From: Chitinophaga pinensis
Lineage (GTDB): Bacteria; Bacteroidota; Bacteroidia; Chitinophagales; Chitinophagaceae
DNA length: 59,673 bases
NCBI GenBank assembly: GCA_945865645.1
Contig: CAMBEI010000010.1
Location: 1-59,673 of the forward strand
Direction of reading: 5' to 3'
This document shows, in pieces, positions 46,475 to 55,542 of this stretch. A program made the position numbers and the translations under genes. The notes under the pieces were generated by a model. That model worked only from the letters and a program-made list of their open reading frames with translations. It was not told where the DNA came from and did not search any database. The number at the start of each line of letters is the position of its first letter. The first letter of the stretch is position 1.

Positions 46475-49177
46475 ATGAACCAACTTAACAAAGGTAAGGC
46501 AAAATATATATCGTTATGGGCATTGATGTTGTTGTTATTCTCTATAATGATGAATTACAGTGCTAGAGGTTTTCATGTAGATGGCTTTCACATTTATTTA
46601 TCTATCGATACAATTCCAGTTAACAGATTAGATACGCAAAAATTTAAAGCCAATAATAATAAAGAATCTATATTATCTACTTACATAGTAGATACCAGCC
46701 GGGTTGTTACAATTGACACCTTTCCATTTAGATCTTCAAAAGATGCATTAGACGCCTTGGTTGTCTACCATGCCGATGACTCAATGGTAATGGATATACC
46801 TGCAAAAAAAATATTTTTGTATGGCAAAAAAACTAATGTTAAATACAGAGACAATGAGCTGTATGCCCCAAGGATAGAATTTAATCAGACTACTAGTTTG
46901 GTTAGTGCTTATTTAATTAAGGATAGTACAGGAAAAGTAATTTCTTTTCCACGATTTAATCAGGCAGACTTTGTAACACAAAGTGATTCTATAAATTTTA
47001 ATATGAAAACGGGTAAGGGGATTACTAAAGGAACTTATACACAGCAAGGGGAATTATTTATTTATGGAGATAGGATAAAAAAAATTGATGCAGATATTTT
47101 TTACGCTTTTAAAGGAAGATTTACAACCTGTAATTTAGATACCCCACATTTTTCTTTTGTAAGTAAAAAAATAAAATTCATCAATAAAAAAATGGCGATT
47201 ACAGGTCCGGTGCATCCCGAATTTGAAGGCATACCCATACCTATTTATTTACCTTTTGGAGTTTATCCATTAAAAACAGGTAGACATTCAGGTGTTTTAG
47301 CACCCTCATTTAATGCGAATGAGCAACTGGGTCTAGCATTGGAAGGATTGGGTTATTATAAAGTGCTGAATGATAATTTAGATATTGTACTAAGGGGTAC
47401 TATTTATTCTTATGGAGGATGGACGGCAAATATTAGTCCTAGGTATTTTAAACGATACCGATACCAAGGAAATTTTACGCTAGATATCCAGCATTTGAGA
47501 AATTTGGACAAATCGGGTGCCAGAAATTTTAATATACGTTGGAGTCATACCTCCGATACCAAAGCTAGACCAGGCGTTAGTTTTAACGCTAGTTTAAATG
47601 CTGGTAGTAGTGGATTCAACTCTTCTGTACCCAACAGCCCTCAACGAAATTTCCAAAATCAGTTAAACTCTTCTATTACCTATTCAAAAACATGGAAAAA
47701 CAAACCGTTTAATATAAATATTAGTAGTAATCATAACCAAAATACAAATAGTAAATTAATAAATATCAATTTACCTGATATAGGGTTTAATGTAAATACC
47801 TTATATCCTTTTCGACGAAAGGAGGTAATAGGCCAATACAAATGGTACGAAAATTTAGGCATAGCGTTAAACACAAATATGCGAAGTCTTTCTTCTTTTT
47901 ATGATATACTAGGAGATTTTGTTAACGAATTTGCAAGTAATTATAAATGGGGAGCTAGTCATAATATACCCATTAGTTTATCATTACCTCAAATAGGTAG
48001 TTTTCAGTTTTCGCCCAATATTTCATATCAAGAAAAATGGTATCAAGAAAAATTTATTCGTAGCTGGAATAGCACTAATAAAAAAGTGGATACTACAATT
48101 AAAAAAGGTTTCTATTCTGCCCGCGAAATGACTTTTGGCATGGGCATGACTACGCGTATTTTTGGCATGTTTACATTTAAAAAAACGAGTAAGATTCAGG
48201 CCATTCGTCACGAAATAAGGCCTTCTATTTCGGCGAGTTATAAACCCGATATGAATAGACCGTTTTGGTACACAACTCAAATTGACACTTTCAAAAATTT
48301 TAGAAAATATTCGCTACACGATCGAGGTGTTTTTGGCGCTTTTAGCGAAGGGAAATTTGGCGGTTTAAGTTTTGGGATTGATAATAATATACAAATGAAA
48401 GTGCGAGATAGAAAAGATACTACAGAAGAAGCTATTAAAAAAATTACATTGATTGATGGGTTTAGTATTAACAGTGGATATAATTTTCTTCAGGATTCAT
48501 TTAAATTAAGTCCGTTTAATATTAATATCCGCACCAATTTATTCGAAAAAATAAGTATTGCAGCAAGTGCAGTCGTGGTTCCATATTTAACAAATAGTAA
48601 AGGGGATTTTATTGATAAATTAGTTTGGAATAAAAAAGCAGCTTTAGGTAAATTAACCAGTGCTAATATTGCGTTACAAAGTCAATTTAAGGGAGGCGAT
48701 AAAAATGAAAAATTACCAATTAACAACAATCAACAAACTAGTCAGCTTAATGCTATTTCTGGTTTGCCTTTAAATGAATACCAACAAGAAGCGGCTTATT
48801 TAAGCAACAATCCAGGAGAGTTTGCAAACTTTAATATTCCCTGGAGTGTTAGTTTTCAGTATGCTTTAAATTACAATAGAGTGCCCAATGGATTTGGAAC
48901 AGGGTACAAAAATTTTATAACTCAAAATGTAAGTTGGACAGGTTCTTTAAACCTTACTGCAAAATGGCAGATTGGCTTAAATGGGTCATATAATATTTCA
49001 CAAAAAGAGTTAGGCATGCTTAGCATGTACCTTACAAGGGAGATGCATTGTTGGCAAATGGCTATTAATATTTCTCCGGTGGGAAAATACCGGTCATTTA
49101 ATATTAGCATCAGTCCTAAATCTGGATTGTTACGCGATTTAAAAATAAACAGATCTCGATATTTCTATGACTTATAA
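46475..49177 (+). CDS. lptD: LPS-assembly outer membrane protein LptD-like
   Basis: A 900-residue predicted outer-membrane barrel of the LptD type found in Bacteroidota. An N-terminal hydrophobic segment (ISLWALMLLLFSIMMNYS) precedes an OstA-like periplasmic region (about 100-250): MDIPAKKIFLYGKKTNVKYR, INFNMKTGKGITKGTYTQQG and the PEFEGIPIPIYLPFGVYPLK block. The remainder is strand-rich, with GRHSGVLAPSFNANEQLGLA at the barrel entry, and ends in aromatic residues (SRYFYDL). LptD inserts LPS into the outer leaflet. The neighbouring OstA-like gene gives supporting context; LptE is not visible. Confidence 0.87.
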   Translation: MNQLNKGKAKYISLWALMLLLFSIMMNYSARGFHVDGFHIYLSIDTIPVNRLDTQKFKANNNKESILSTYIVDTSRVVTIDTFPFRSSKDALDALVVYHADDSMVMDIPAKKIFLYGKKTNVKYRDNELYAPRIEFNQTTSLVSAYLIKDSTGKVISFPRFNQADFVTQSDSINFNMKTGKGITKGTYTQQGELFIYGDRIKKIDADIFYAFKGRFTTCNLDTPHFSFVSKKIKFINKKMAITGPVHPEFEGIPIPIYLPFGVYPLKTGRHSGVLAPSFNANEQLGLALEGLGYYKVLNDNLDIVLRGTIYSYGGWTANISPRYFKRYRYQGNFTLDIQHLRNLDKSGARNFNIRWSHTSDTKARPGVSFNASLNAGSSGFNSSVPNSPQRNFQNQLNSSITYSKTWKNKPFNINISSNHNQNTNSKLININLPDIGFNVNTLYPFRRKEVIGQYKWYENLGIALNTNMRSLSSFYDILGDFVNEFASNYKWGASHNIPISLSLPQIGSFQFSPNISYQEKWYQEKFIRSWNSTNKKVDTTIKKGFYSAREMTFGMGMTTRIFGMFTFKKTSKIQAIRHEIRPSISASYKPDMNRPFWYTTQIDTFKNFRKYSLHDRGVFGAFSEGKFGGLSFGIDNNIQMKVRDRKDTTEEAIKKITLIDGFSINSGYNFLQDSFKLSPFNINIRTNLFEKISIAASAVVVPYLTNSKGDFIDKLVWNKKAALGKLTSANIALQSQFKGGDKNEKLPINNNQQTSQLNAISGLPLNEYQQEAAYLSNNPGEFANFNIPWSVSFQYALNYNRVPNGFGTGYKNFITQNVSWTGSLNLTAKWQIGLNGSYNISQKELGMLSMYLTREMHCWQMAINISPVGKYRSFNISISPKSGLLRDLKINRSRYFYDL

Positions 49178-49294
49178 ATTGGTCCTAAATGGTTTAATGA
49201 GTTAGAAGCTCAGCTGCATCTACTTTGGATAGTTGGTGGCAAGGTTTAATAAAATTTAGAAAAGAAATTTATCAAGAGATTGATTTGTAAACAT

Positions 49295-50029
49295 CTAAAC
49301 CTGTCTTAAATACTCCTTTAGCATAGTATTAAAAACTTTCTCTTTTAAATGAGCAACTGTAATTTCTATTGAAGAAACAGGCGGCAAAAAATGCATTTTT
49401 AATTTAATTGGTAATAAGAAGAATTTTTTATTAATTGGCATCGCCTTTTTTGTTCCAATAATAATGCAGGGCATGATGTCTTTTTTTGTTGCAACAGCTA
49501 GTCTAAAGGCACCATCATAAAAAGACTGAAGTGCTTCTGTTGTTCGGTTTCTTGCCCCTTCGGGGTAGATGCACATATGTATTCCGTTAGATAATACTTT
49601 TTTCATAGTATCAAAACTTTTGCTTCTGCTTTTTTCATTTTTTCTGTCAACTAAAACAGATCCGCGTTTATAAAACGAACCAAATAGAGGAATTTTTGCA
49701 AAAGAAGTTTTTGCAATCGTTTTATTTGCTCCAGGAACAAAAGGAGCAGAAAGAGGCACATCTAATAAAGCGTTGTGATTAAAAACAATAATATATGCGG
49801 TATTGGATTTAAAATTTTCTTTGCCAGTAACTTTAACCGGGCACCCAATTAAAAAAAGCCATACTCTCATCCATATTTTAGAAACAGTTATAAAGTATTT
49901 TTGTCCTTTAGGGTCTTTCATTAAATGCGAAGCCATTGAGGGAATAAATATAATTAGAAAGGTTACTAAAAAACTGAGTAAACCCCATAAGGCCCAGAAT
50001 CTTCCAAAAATATTTTTTAAAAGGGTCAT
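49295..50029 (-). CDS. 1-acyl-sn-glycerol-3-phosphate acyltransferase (PlsC-like)
   Basis: A 244-residue membrane-associated acyltransferase that adds a second fatty acid to lysophosphatidic acid. The NHx4D motif reads IIVFNHNALLDVPLSAPF. Motif II is FYKRGSVLVDRKNEKSRSKS, with the FxxR-type arginine. Motif III is MCIYPEGARNRTTEALQSF (EGAR in place of EGTR). A membrane helix precedes (WALWGLLSFLVTFLIIFIPS). I prefer the ATG at 50029; an in-frame ATG at 50065 would overlap ung. It sits beside the LPS/lipid genes and 14 bases after ung. Confidence 0.9.
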   Translation of the reverse strand: MTLLKNIFGRFWALWGLLSFLVTFLIIFIPSMASHLMKDPKGQKYFITVSKIWMRVWLFLIGCPVKVTGKENFKSNTAYIIVFNHNALLDVPLSAPFVPGANKTIAKTSFAKIPLFGSFYKRGSVLVDRKNEKSRSKSFDTMKKVLSNGIHMCIYPEGARNRTTEALQSFYDGAFRLAVATKKDIMPCIIIGTKKAMPINKKFFLLPIKLKMHFLPPVSSIEITVAHLKEKVFNTMLKEYLRQV

Positions 50030-50043
50030 GTTTATGGTTAGTA

Positions 50044-50727
50044 TTAAGGGGTTAGTAATTTCCAATCAATTGGAGCCAATCCTTGTTTAATTAATATTTC
50101 ATTTGTTTTTGAAAAATGGTTACAACCAAAAAAACCAGTATGTGCCGATAGCGGAGACGGGTGTGCTGCTTTTAAGACAGTATGTTTTGTTTCATCAATA
50201 AGTATTTGTTTTTCTTGCGCAAATTTACCCCAGAGCAAAAATACAATTCCTTTTTTCTCATCTGATATTTTTTGAATTACGGCATCTGTAAATTCCCCCC
50301 ATCCAAATTTAGCATGACTATTTGGTTCGTTAGCCCTAACAGTTAAGGCCGAATTTAGGAGTAGTATTCCTTGCTCAGCCCAGCGAGTTAAATTACCATA
50401 TTGTACTGGCATAGCAATTCCAATATCTGTTTGTATTTCTTTGTATATATTAGCGAGTGATGGAGGAGGTTTAATACCATTTTGAACAGAAAAGCTTAAT
50501 CCATGAGCTTGGCCTTCTCCGTGATAAGGATCCTGCCCGATAATAACCACTTTTAGCTTGTTAAAAGGCGTTTGGTTAAATGCGTTAAAAATGAGGGAGC
50601 CTAAAGGGTAAATAATTTTGCCAGTAGATTTTTCAGTTTTTAAAAAAAATACAATTTGCTTAAAGTAAGGTTTAGTAAATTCTTTTTTTAAAACTTCTTT
50701 CCAGGTCGCTTCCATTTTTACTTCCAT
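50044..50727 (-). CDS. ung: Uracil-DNA glycosylase
   Basis: Family 1 UDG, which removes uracil from DNA to start base-excision repair. The 227-residue protein has the catalytic water-activating motif VVIIGQDPYHGEGQAHGLSF with the key Asp. LLNSALTVRANEPNSHAKFG is the uracil-recognition strand. The DNA-intercalating loop HPSPLSAHTGFFGCNHF holds the catalytic His. Length is normal. A second in-frame ATG (50715) is possible. The 14-base gap to plsC suggests co-transcription. Confidence 0.97.
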   Translation of the reverse strand: MEVKMEATWKEVLKKEFTKPYFKQIVFFLKTEKSTGKIIYPLGSLIFNAFNQTPFNKLKVVIIGQDPYHGEGQAHGLSFSVQNGIKPPPSLANIYKEIQTDIGIAMPVQYGNLTRWAEQGILLLNSALTVRANEPNSHAKFGWGEFTDAVIQKISDEKKGIVFLLWGKFAQEKQILIDETKHTVLKAAHPSPLSAHTGFFGCNHFSKTNEILIKQGLAPIDWKLLTP

Positions 50728-50743
50728 ATTCTAAAGTTTGTAT

Positions 50744-50787
50744 AAAAATAAATAAGAGTCGCCATATAGCGACTCTTATTTATTTTT
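50744..50787. terminator. Terminator between tRNA-Arg and ung
   Basis: A 19-bp perfect inverted repeat (50744-50762 and 50769-50787, loop CATATA) with a GAGTCGC core and A/T-rich outer arms. On the minus strand it follows the tRNA 3' end by about 53 bases, so it probably ends the tRNA transcript before ung. Confidence 0.82.
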
Positions 50788-50840
50788 AACTATAATTATT
50801 CCGGTAGGTATCGCAGAAAATTAATAATATTTTTTAATTG

Positions 50841-50914
<74 letters not shown>

Positions 50915-51299
50915 AATTATTTTAGTTGATATGGCTAAAATCGGTTGCAAATATAGGTAATTATATAAAAGGTTATTTAATAAAAAACGGGAAGGTATTT
51001 AGAATAATATAAAATAACATTTCAATTGCTTTCCCTTTTACAAATTTAATTTTATAGTTATAATCATATTTTAATAAAAAACAAGTAAACATTGATTTGC
51101 ATAATGAGGATGCTTTTAGAAGCTATTTTGTCTATTTTGTATATTAATTTTATTAATACGGGGTGGTAAAAATTGATAAAGGTTTGATTTTTAATAATTT
51201 AGGTCTAAAAATAAAATAAGTACAAATTTTGCCTTTGTATTTATTTAACATTATATTTGCATATAACTCATATAAAAAATTTCAATAAATTTAAAGTTT
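50915..51299. other. Intergenic region holding the ompA promoter
   Basis: A 385-base, very AT-rich gap between tRNA-Arg and the OmpA gene. Apart from the ompA promoter near its right end I see no convincing gene; a 21-codon reading from 51104 has no support. The tRNA promoter must lie at its left end, but no clear box is seen. Confidence 0.5.
51228..51259 (+). promoter_or_regulatory. Promoter of the OmpA gene
   Basis: TTTG at 51228-51231 and TATATTTG at 51252-51259, spaced 20 bases, match both Bacteroidota elements. The box ends 40 bases before the ATG at 51300, giving an AT-rich leader like those of highly expressed outer-membrane protein genes. Confidence 0.68.
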
Positions 51300-52643
51300 A
51301 TGAAACAAAAACTAACATTAATTTTGGCATTGTCTATCTTAGCCACAAGCGCCTTTTCTCAAAAATCTAAAAAGATGGGGGATGGAGCAAAAAAAGGACA
51401 AGTTATTGGTTTACATTATAACATGACTGATTTTGACGCCCCTCAAGGTGTTAAGTATCCATTAAGAAGTGATGGCTATAATCGATTAAAAAATATGACC
51501 AAAGGATTTTCTTTGTCATATTGGAAAGGGATTACTTCAAAAATTGATTATTCTGTAAAACTAAATGCTAGTTTTCGTGATTACCGTGCAATTCGCACAG
51601 GCTTAACACAAAAGACTGAAATAGGTGCTGAATTAGAACCATCAATTAACATTCGTCCTTTTGATAACGCAGCAATGTTAAGTCCAGTTGCAACAGTTGG
51701 TGTTGGTGGAGGTTTTTATACTGATAAATTAGGGGCTTATGTTCCAGCAGGCCTTGGTCTTCAGGTTAATTTTAATAGCATTACTTATTTGTTATTTCAG
51801 TTCCAATACAGATGGTCACTTACTAAAGATGTGTTAGGCGACAATTTATTCTATTCTGTTGGCTTTGCTCAGAGTATTGGTAAGGAAAAAAAAAAAGTAG
51901 TTCCACCACCACCGCCTCCAGTAATTGAGGTTCCAAAAGATAGAGATGGAGATGGTGTTTTGGATGTGGATGATAAATGCCCAGATGTATCTGGTTTAGC
52001 TTCTTTGCAAGGTTGTCCTGATAAAGATGGTGATGGAATAACAGATGATAGTGATAAATGCCCTACAATTGCGGGTTTAGCACGTTATCAAGGTTGCCCA
52101 ATACCAGATACTGATGGGGATGGACTAAACGACGAAGTGGATGTTTGCCCTACAGTTGCGGGTGTTGCTCGTTACAAAGGTTGTCCAATACCAGATACCG
52201 ATGGTGATGGTGTAAATGATGAAGAAGATAAATGTATCACTGAAAAAGGACCAGCATCAAATTTCGGTTGTCCTGTAATAAGCGAAGAAATTATTAAGAA
52301 AGTTAATACAGCTGCTAAAAATATTTTCTTTGTTACTGGAAGTGCAAAACTGTTAGCTAAATCAAATGCTAAATTGAATGAGGTAGTTGCTATTTTAAAT
52401 GCAAATGTTTCTTACAATGTGGCAGTAAATGGTCATACAGATAATACCGGCAAAGCAGATAAAAATCAAACTTTATCTGAAAACAGGGCTGCTTCTGTAA
52501 AATCATATTTAGTTAGCAAGGGCGTTTCTGATTCACGGATTACTGTTACAGGATATGGTCAGGGAGTGCCTCTTGAAGATAATAAAACTGCTGCAGGCCG
52601 TGCCAAAAATAGAAGAGTAGAAATGAGCTTAAAAAATTATTAG
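51300..52643 (+). CDS. OmpA-family protein with thrombospondin type 3 repeats
   Basis: A 447-residue outer-membrane protein. The signal peptide ends LATSAFSQ. An N-terminal beta-barrel (about 22-195) is followed by a proline stretch (VVPPPPPPVIEV), four thrombospondin type 3 calcium-binding repeats (about 214-325; DRDGDGVLDVDDKCP, DKDGDGITDDSDKCP, DTDGDGLNDEVDVCP, DTDGDGVNDEEDKCI) and a C-terminal OmpA peptidoglycan-binding domain with NGHTDNTGKADKNQTLSENR and GYGQGVPLEDNKTAAGRAKN. It tethers the outer membrane to the cell wall. It has its own promoter and terminator and is monocistronic. Confidence 0.95.
   Translation: MKQKLTLILALSILATSAFSQKSKKMGDGAKKGQVIGLHYNMTDFDAPQGVKYPLRSDGYNRLKNMTKGFSLSYWKGITSKIDYSVKLNASFRDYRAIRTGLTQKTEIGAELEPSINIRPFDNAAMLSPVATVGVGGGFYTDKLGAYVPAGLGLQVNFNSITYLLFQFQYRWSLTKDVLGDNLFYSVGFAQSIGKEKKKVVPPPPPPVIEVPKDRDGDGVLDVDDKCPDVSGLASLQGCPDKDGDGITDDSDKCPTIAGLARYQGCPIPDTDGDGLNDEVDVCPTVAGVARYKGCPIPDTDGDGVNDEEDKCITEKGPASNFGCPVISEEIIKKVNTAAKNIFFVTGSAKLLAKSNAKLNEVVAILNANVSYNVAVNGHTDNTGKADKNQTLSENRAASVKSYLVSKGVSDSRITVTGYGQGVPLEDNKTAAGRAKNRRVEMSLKNY
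51939..52277 (+). repeat. Tandem TSP3-encoding repeats
   Basis: Four imperfect in-frame units of about 81-87 bases encode the Asp-rich calcium loops of the OmpA-family protein. The third and fourth units share CCAATACCAGATAC at their beginnings, pointing to recent duplication. Confidence 0.75.
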
Positions 52644-52664
52644 TAGTTTTTTTGAACATATTTT

Positions 52665-52694
52665 AAATCCCCGATTTTATCGGGGATTTTTTTA
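52665..52694 (+). terminator. Terminator of the OmpA gene
   Basis: AAATCCCCGAT (52665-52675) pairs with ATCGGGGATTT (52679-52689) across a 3-base loop and runs into T7. It starts 22 bases after the stop. Confidence 0.88.
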
Positions 52695-52758
52695 TTTAGC
52701 AGATTAAGCTACGGATTAGACGAATTATCACAGATGATGAAAGATTTTAGATGACAAT

Positions 52759-54732
52759 TTATATCTTTTTTTCTAGGTTCATCAACTTTTCAAAAGCAAT
52801 TTCATAATCTGTATTTGCCTTTATTAAATTATCTGTATTTGTTTTATACTCTGATTCTGTTTGTATAAATTTAGTTCTGTTGTTATATACATCAGGTGAC
52901 GCAAGGTCTATTTCTAACTGCGATTTAATCTTACTAAGTTTTGCAATTTTTTCTTCAAGCTGCTGAAAAATATTTTTTTGCTTTTGTAATATTTTTTTAA
53001 ATTCTTTATCAATAATGTTGTTTTGTGTATTAGCTAAAGGAGTCTCAACTTGATTTTTAGATTCTTTTTTTACAGAAATTCCCTTTGTCAGCTGCTTATT
53101 CCCTTCTGCTTTTAATAATGCAGCATCTGCTTTTTCTTTTCTTTCTTTCCAATCTTCATATTCGGCATAAGTGCCTTTAAATTCTCGTATTTTATGGTCT
53201 TCTATATCCCAAATTTTATTAGCAATTCGACTTATAAAATACCTATCGTGACTTACTAAAACTATAGTTCCTTCATATTTATTTAACGATTCTACCAATA
53301 AATCAACAGAGTGAATATCTAAATGGTTAGTGGGTTCATCCAGGATTAAAAAATTAGCTTTGCTAGCAATGGTTTTTGCTAAAGCAACCCTAGCTTTTTC
53401 GCCGCCACTTAATACTTTAATTTTCTTTTCAACAGCTTCGCCACTAAATAAAAAAGCACCCAGTAAACTTCTTAATTCTAAATCATTTTTTCCGCTTCGA
53501 GCTTCTTTTAATTCTTCTAGTACATCATTGTTTTGGTTTAAAGCCTCTAACTGATGCTGGGCATAAAAAGACTCTTCTACATTATGTCCCCATTCTCGCT
53601 CACCAAAAAATGGTTCGGTATCAGCAATAATTCTTAATAAAGTAGATTTCCCTTTTCCATTAGCACCAATCAATGCAATTTTATCACCACGGTCAATTTC
53701 TGCACCCGTATCTTCCAAAATTATTGTTTCGCCAAAACGTTTACTTATATGTTTTAAAGTAACCACAATTTTACCTGGTGTTTTGTCAATGGCAAAATTA
53801 ATACGCATATTTGGACGTTCTAATTCTACATTTTCTATCCGATTTAATTTTTCTAAACGCTTAACAATACTCTGTGCCGCCGCTGCTTTACTGGCTTTAG
53901 CTTTAAAACGTTCAACAAAGCGTTCATTCTGTCGTATATAATCCTGTTGGTTTTCGTAAGCCTTCTGCTGCATGTCAATACGAAGGGCTTTTTCCTGTTC
54001 GTAATAAGAATAATTACCAGTATAAAAATGTAATTCTCTCTGATAAAGTTCTACAACTTTATTTACCATCCTATCTAAAAAGAAACGATCATGCGATACA
54101 ATTACCACCGCGCCAGGATAATGAATCAAATATTTTTCAAGCCATTCAATACTAGGTAAATCCAAGTGATTGGTTGGTTCATCCATTAATAAAACATCGG
54201 GGTTCATTAAAATCATTTTAGCCAACAATACCCTCATACGCCAACCCCCGCTAAATTTTTTATATTGCTTTCTCAAATCTGCATTGGCAAACCCAAGCCC
54301 TTGTAAAATTTCTTCTGTACGGTGATGTATACTATATCCATCTAGTACTTCCATTTCGTGTAATAAGTCGGCATATTTATTAGCCAAACTTTCATCACCT
54401 GTTTTTTCTAATTCGATACCTAAAAGTTCTAATTCTTTTTCTAATTTTTTTACACGTTCAAATGCGCCCATCGCTACTTCTAAAATAGAATCGTCGGTAT
54501 CAAATCCTAATAAATCCTGATGTAAAAAACCAATTGTGGTTTCCCGCCCTTTTTCTACAGTGCCTTTTGCAGGACTGTATTGTCCAGTTAATACTTTGAG
54601 TAAAGTAGATTTACCCGTGCCATTATATCCAATTAATCCAATACGTTCATTGGGCTGTATATGCCAAGTTGCATCTTCTACAATTGTTCTGGCACCAAAT
54701 TCAAATGTTACATTTTGTAATCCTAAAAGCAT
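52759..54732 (-). CDS. ABC-F family ATPase
   Basis: A 657-residue soluble protein with two ABC domains and no membrane segment. ABC1 has Walker A GLIGYNGTGKSTLLK, signature FSGGWRMRVLLAK and Walker B VLLMDEPTNHLD. A basic linker (about 240-300, YIRQNERFVERFKAKASKAA) separates it from ABC2, with GANGKGKSTLLRI, LSGGEKARVALAK and LILDEPTNHLD. A C-terminal coiled coil (about 580-657) suggests the Uup-like subgroup. ABC-F proteins act on ribosomes as translation factors, and some protect against antibiotics; which applies cannot be told here. A TATTTTTG box lies 32 bases upstream. Confidence 0.92.
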   Translation of the reverse strand: MLLGLQNVTFEFGARTIVEDATWHIQPNERIGLIGYNGTGKSTLLKVLTGQYSPAKGTVEKGRETTIGFLHQDLLGFDTDDSILEVAMGAFERVKKLEKELELLGIELEKTGDESLANKYADLLHEMEVLDGYSIHHRTEEILQGLGFANADLRKQYKKFSGGWRMRVLLAKMILMNPDVLLMDEPTNHLDLPSIEWLEKYLIHYPGAVVIVSHDRFFLDRMVNKVVELYQRELHFYTGNYSYYEQEKALRIDMQQKAYENQQDYIRQNERFVERFKAKASKAAAAQSIVKRLEKLNRIENVELERPNMRINFAIDKTPGKIVVTLKHISKRFGETIILEDTGAEIDRGDKIALIGANGKGKSTLLRIIADTEPFFGEREWGHNVEESFYAQHQLEALNQNNDVLEELKEARSGKNDLELRSLLGAFLFSGEAVEKKIKVLSGGEKARVALAKTIASKANFLILDEPTNHLDIHSVDLLVESLNKYEGTIVLVSHDRYFISRIANKIWDIEDHKIREFKGTYAEYEDWKERKEKADAALLKAEGNKQLTKGISVKKESKNQVETPLANTQNNIIDKEFKKILQKQKNIFQQLEEKIAKLSKIKSQLEIDLASPDVYNNRTKFIQTESEYKTNTDNLIKANTDYEIAFEKLMNLEKKI

Positions 54733-54764
54733 AGTAAAATTTCGAGGCGTTTTATAATAAGCGG

Positions 54765-54772
54765 CAAAAATA
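54765..54772 (-). promoter_or_regulatory. -7 box of the ABC-F gene
   Basis: The minus strand reads TATTTTTG at 54772-54765, matching TAnnTTTG. It ends 32 bases before the ATG at 54732. Confidence 0.5.
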
Positions 54773-54854
54773 ACGATTATCGAACCTTAATGAGTAAATA
54801 CTGTTATAATAAATAAAAAATTACGGTATTATGCTTATTTATTTTACGAGTCGC

Positions 54855-54862
54855 TAAATTTG
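54855..54862 (+). promoter_or_regulatory. -7 box of the DUF3347/TonB receptor operon
   Basis: TAAATTTG at 54855-54862 ends 16 bases before the ATG at 54879. Confidence 0.58.
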
Positions 54863-54878
54863 TAAAAAATATACTACT

Positions 54879-55493
54879 ATGAATAAAATAATTTTAGCTG
54901 TTATGTTCTTTGTGCTTGCATTAGTAGCGTATTATTTATATAAGTTTAAGACAGGTGATGGAGCAGATATGGTACCCCAAAAAAAAGCGATTGCTTTAAA
55001 AAAGCATTCGCAAATGTTTAATCAGTCGGTAGATAATGCGATGAATGCCTATTTTGATATGGCTCTAGCCTTTGTAGAGGCAGATACTACAAAGGTTAAG
55101 ACGCATGCAATAAAATTTATTCAATTACTTGATGTCATTCCAATGGATGAGTTAAAAAAAGATACTATCCATATTTATGATATTGCTATGGAAAATTTTA
55201 CAGGTGTAAAAGTTAATGCCCAATCTATATTAGCCATGTTAAATATTCGGGAGATGCGAAAAGATTTTAGTATGGTTTCTGAAAATTTGTATCCCTTATT
55301 TAAAGTAATTAATTATGAAGGTGAAAATATGTATTGGCAAAATTGTCCTATGGCATTTGGAGAGGATAACGGAGCTAACTGGGTAAGTAAAACTACAGAA
55401 GTAATTAACCCATACCTAGGTAGAAAACACCCCGAATTTAATGGCACAATGTTACATTGCGGAATAGTGAAAGATACAATAAAGGCACAATAA
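54879..55493 (+). CDS. DUF3347 domain protein, membrane-anchored
   Basis: A 204-residue protein with an N-terminal membrane helix (IILAVMFFVLALVAYYLYKF) and a DUF3347-like domain (about 40-200). The helical first half includes MNAYFDMALAFVEADTTKVK. The conserved C-terminal block is MYWQNCPMAFGEDNGANWVS followed by NPYLGRKHPEFNGTMLHCG. The Cys/Met pairs (NCPMA, MLHCG) resemble those found near heavy-metal efflux genes, where the domain is thought to bind copper. Metal binding here is inference. It is 49 bases from the TonB receptor and has the only promoter box of the pair, so the two are probably co-transcribed. Confidence 0.8.
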   Translation: MNKIILAVMFFVLALVAYYLYKFKTGDGADMVPQKKAIALKKHSQMFNQSVDNAMNAYFDMALAFVEADTTKVKTHAIKFIQLLDVIPMDELKKDTIHIYDIAMENFTGVKVNAQSILAMLNIREMRKDFSMVSENLYPLFKVINYEGENMYWQNCPMAFGEDNGANWVSKTTEVINPYLGRKHPEFNGTMLHCGIVKDTIKAQ

Positions 55494-55542
55494 TTATTAT
55501 AGATATATTTAAATGAATCGCAGTAATCAAGTTATAGTAATC

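Noticed and set aside
49178..49290. Two short readings after the lptD stop (WFNELEAQLHLLW, then WWQGLIKFRKEIYQEIDL in another frame) that look like a shifted gene remnant
   Set aside because: Each is under 30 codons, no family is recognisable, and joining them needs an assumed frameshift.
51104..51169. A 21-codon ORF upstream of the OmpA gene
   Set aside because: No promoter, family or coding bias supports it.
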